From assembly GCA_013139875.1 (NCBI GenBank), contig WSZY01000085.1, forward strand, positions 1-7,634: a DNA stretch of 7,634 bases, read 5' to 3'. Position numbers and translations under genes: made by a program. The stretch is from Mariprofundaceae bacterium. Its GTDB lineage: Bacteria > Pseudomonadota > Zetaproteobacteria > Mariprofundales > Mariprofundaceae. The notes below the pieces were generated by a model. The model worked only from the letters and a program-made list of their open reading frames with translations, had not been told where the DNA came from and made no database searches. Shown piece by piece: positions 6,861-7,634 of this stretch (position 1 is the first letter of the stretch; every line of letters begins with the position of its first letter).

Positions 6861-6878
6861 CCACACATCCGTGTGTGG
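6861..6878. repeat. Perfect hairpin, 7-bp stem and 4-nt loop
   Basis: CCACACA (6861-6867) and TGTGTGG (6872-6878) flank the loop TCCG. It is followed by AATTATTTCG, which is T-rich but not a clean T run, so a weak second terminator is possible. It lies 42 nt before the slyX start and could equally be a protein-binding site. Confidence 0.45.
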
Positions 6879-6905
6879 AATTATTTCGCCATATGCCACT
6901 TCTCC

Positions 6906-6911
6906 TATAAC
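6906..6911 (+). promoter_or_regulatory. Possible -10 box for slyX
   Basis: TATAAC matches 5 of 6 -10 consensus bases. No good -35 is seen at proper spacing (nearest TTATTT at 6881, 19 bp away). Transcription would start at about 6918, almost at the ATG at 6921, which would make the slyX mRNA nearly leaderless and agrees with the lack of a ribosome site. Confidence 0.3.
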
Positions 6912-6920
6912 CTTCCGCTT

Positions 6921-7124
6921 ATGGAAAAACGTATTATTGAACTGGAGACAAAACTCTCGTATCAGGATCACACGATTCAGGAACTGAATGATGTGGTAAC
7001 CCGCCAGCAGAAGCAGATTGATGCTCTGGAACTGCGCATGAAGCGTATCCAGGATCATCTGAAGGCCACCGCGTCTTCACAGCTGGCTCGGCCGGAAGAG
7101 GATGTGCCTCCACCACATTACTGA
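6921..7124 (+). CDS. slyX: SlyX family protein
   Basis: A 67-residue protein of the SlyX family, whose molecular role is not established; E. coli slyX lies near slyD. It starts MEKRIIELETKLSYQDHTIQ and continues with ELNDVVTRQQKQIDALELRM, a heptad-patterned helix expected to form a coiled coil. It ends with the family's hallmark PPPHY tail, seen also in E. coli SlyX (72 residues). ATG 6921 is chosen because family similarity starts there; an in-frame ATG at 6873 would add 16 unrelated residues from within the upstream hairpin. No ribosome site is visible. The final bases overlap the end of gloA on the opposite strand. Confidence 0.9.
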   Translation: MEKRIIELETKLSYQDHTIQELNDVVTRQQKQIDALELRMKRIQDHLKATASSQLARPEEDVPPPHY

Positions 7125-7501
7125 GTTTCAATTAACTCAATGGCATAGCCATCAGGATCTTTTACAAATGCAATTACGGTTGTGCCGTGCTGCATAGGGC
7201 CGGGTTCACGGGTGATGATACCGCTTTGAGCTTTGATGGCATCACAGGTTTTGTAGATATCTTCCACACCAATAGCCACATGCCCAAAACCATCGCCAAT
7301 ATCATATGAGTCCGTATCCCAGTTATGGGTCAGCTCAATAACAGCCGTATCAGCCTCATCCCCATAACCGACAAAGGCCAATGTAAAGCGCCCTCCCGGA
7401 TAATCTTTTCTTCGCAGCAGCTTCATACCAAGGAGTTGCGTGTAAAAGGTGATTGATTTTTCCAGATCTCCAACCCTGATCATGGTGTGCAACAGACGCA
7501 T
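7118..7501 (-). CDS. gloA: Lactoylglutathione lyase (glyoxalase I), Ni-type GloA
   Basis: Glyoxalase I isomerises the hemithioacetal of methylglyoxal and glutathione to S-lactoylglutathione, the first step in detoxifying methylglyoxal in the cytoplasm. The 127-residue protein is of the short bacterial type. The four metal ligands fall at the same numbers as in E. coli GloA: H5 (MRLLHTMIRV), E56 (AVIELTHNW), H74 (GFGHVAIGV) and E122 (GYAIELIE). Lack of the insertions typical of the longer zinc enzymes suggests the Ni/Co-activated class. Other family blocks are SITFYTQLLGMKLLRRKD and FVKDPDGYAIEL. ATG 7501 is supported by GAGGAG seven nt upstream (7509-7514). It lies 16 nt downstream of the cytochrome gene on the same strand and is probably co-transcribed with it. 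Its 3' end overlaps slyX by 7 nt, tail to tail. Confidence 0.97.
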   Translation of the reverse strand: MRLLHTMIRVGDLEKSITFYTQLLGMKLLRRKDYPGGRFTLAFVGYGDEADTAVIELTHNWDTDSYDIGDGFGHVAIGVEDIYKTCDAIKAQSGIITREPGPMQHGTTVIAFVKDPDGYAIELIETQ

Positions 7502-7508
7502 ATAACCG

Positions 7509-7514
7509 CTCCTC
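7509..7514 (-). promoter_or_regulatory. Ribosome binding site of gloA
   Basis: On the minus strand GAGGAG is separated by 7 nt from the ATG at 7501. It sits entirely in the 16-nt gap after the cytochrome stop codon, so the gene can be initiated independently within a shared transcript. Confidence 0.8.
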
Positions 7515-7517
7515 GCC

Positions 7518-7634
7518 CTACTTAAGACTCTTCAGGTAGGCGATAAGATTGTCGGCTTTTGTTCCGCTGATCTTCTGTGCCGGCATTTTTGAACGGCCAC
7601 CACCTGCTTTGGCTACAACCTTTGAGTTCGTGTT
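7518..7634 (-). CDS. C-terminal end of a class I cytochrome c (5' part off window)
   Basis: The last 38 codons of a gene entering from the right edge. The visible residues end with GGGRSKMPAQKISGTKADNL and then IAYLKSLK before TAG (7518-7520). A KMPA-type methionine followed by a polar linker and a final helix of the form ADNLIAYLKSL is typical of class I c-type cytochromes, where this methionine is the distal haem ligand. The CXXCH haem site would lie upstream, outside the window, so the call rests on the C-terminal pattern alone. Such proteins are periplasmic electron carriers or domains of oxidases. Upstream of gloA on the same strand. Confidence 0.65.
   Translation of the reverse strand, partial: NTNSKVVAKAGGGRSKMPAQKISGTKADNLIAYLKSLK

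Larger units (their letters stand above)
6769..6920 (+). other. 152-bp intergenic region with three hairpins, no gene supported
   Basis: Short open frames cross this stretch but resemble no protein, and they run into slyX without a ribosome site. It contains three perfect inverted repeats (6782-6800, 6815-6831, 6861-6878) and a -10-like TATAAC close to slyX. It probably holds the 3' end of the long operon and the slyX promoter. The middle part (about 6811-6880) has the look of a small dispersed intergenic repeat, which cannot be tested from one copy. Confidence 0.5.

Noticed and set aside
6769..6987. 72-codon plus-strand frame from just after srkA into slyX
   Set aside because: No ribosome site, no recognisable family, crosses hairpins and overlaps the real slyX in a different frame.
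7140..7152. ATGGC-ATA-GCCAT inverted repeat as a terminator for slyX
   Set aside because: Five-base-pair stem inside the gloA coding sequence, and the nearest T run is 7 nt away; likely chance.
1..7634. Mobile element, CRISPR, prophage, toxin-antitoxin or other accessory system
   Set aside because: No tandem repeats, direct-repeat arrays, transposase or integrase motifs, or composition shifts; nearly every gene is a recognisable chromosomal housekeeping gene.

Overview
This window reads as ordinary chromosomal DNA from a Gram-negative proteobacterium. The evidence is the xseB-ispA-dxs cluster, E. coli-like SrkA, SlyX and GloA, and two exported proteins with Sec signal peptides. Base composition looks uniform and moderate in GC, and there are no transposase, integrase, phage, CRISPR or tRNA/rRNA signatures. 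The mix (gamma-like slyX/srkA/gloA, plus dxs in the same run as tlyA) does not fix the class. Gammaproteobacteria or a neighbouring lineage such as Zetaproteobacteria would fit, but that is inference.

Layout. (1) Positions 1-620, minus strand: lipB (octanoyltransferase), cut by the window edge at its C-terminus. (2) A short divergent region, 621-674, carries a good sigma-70-type promoter for the rightward genes. (3) Positions 675-6768, plus strand: a tight seven-gene run, probably one operon: xseB, ispA, dxs, an exported SH3 protein, an exported M48 metalloprotease, tlyA and srkA. Five of its six junctions overlap (by 1, 4, 4, 41 and 1 nt); the sixth (dxs to the SH3 gene) is a 31-nt gap. (4) A 152-bp non-coding stretch, 6769-6920, holds three perfect small hairpins. 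(5) slyX, plus strand, ends tail-to-tail inside the end of gloA. (6) gloA and, upstream of it, the C-terminal end of a c-type cytochrome lie on the minus strand and run to the right edge.

How the genes fit together. Dxs makes DXP, the entry point of the MEP isoprenoid pathway, and IspA condenses IPP and DMAPP to farnesyl diphosphate, so the front of the operon supplies isoprenoid precursors. XseB (exonuclease VII small subunit) is a conserved neighbour without a direct pathway link. The SH3 and M48 proteins are both predicted to be exported and are translationally coupled, suggesting a joint envelope role. TlyA (rRNA 2'-O-methyltransferase) and SrkA (stress-response kinase) follow. LipB and GloA are housekeeping metabolism.

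The most notable observation is that ispA contains an in-frame TAA at codon 40 (1019-1021), just before its AGGKRIRP substrate-binding motif, while the frame is otherwise intact on both sides. A single C-to-A change from TCA (Ser) would explain it. This could be a real nonsense mutation, recoding or a sequence error. I found no convincing undescribed system here; the other findings are modest.
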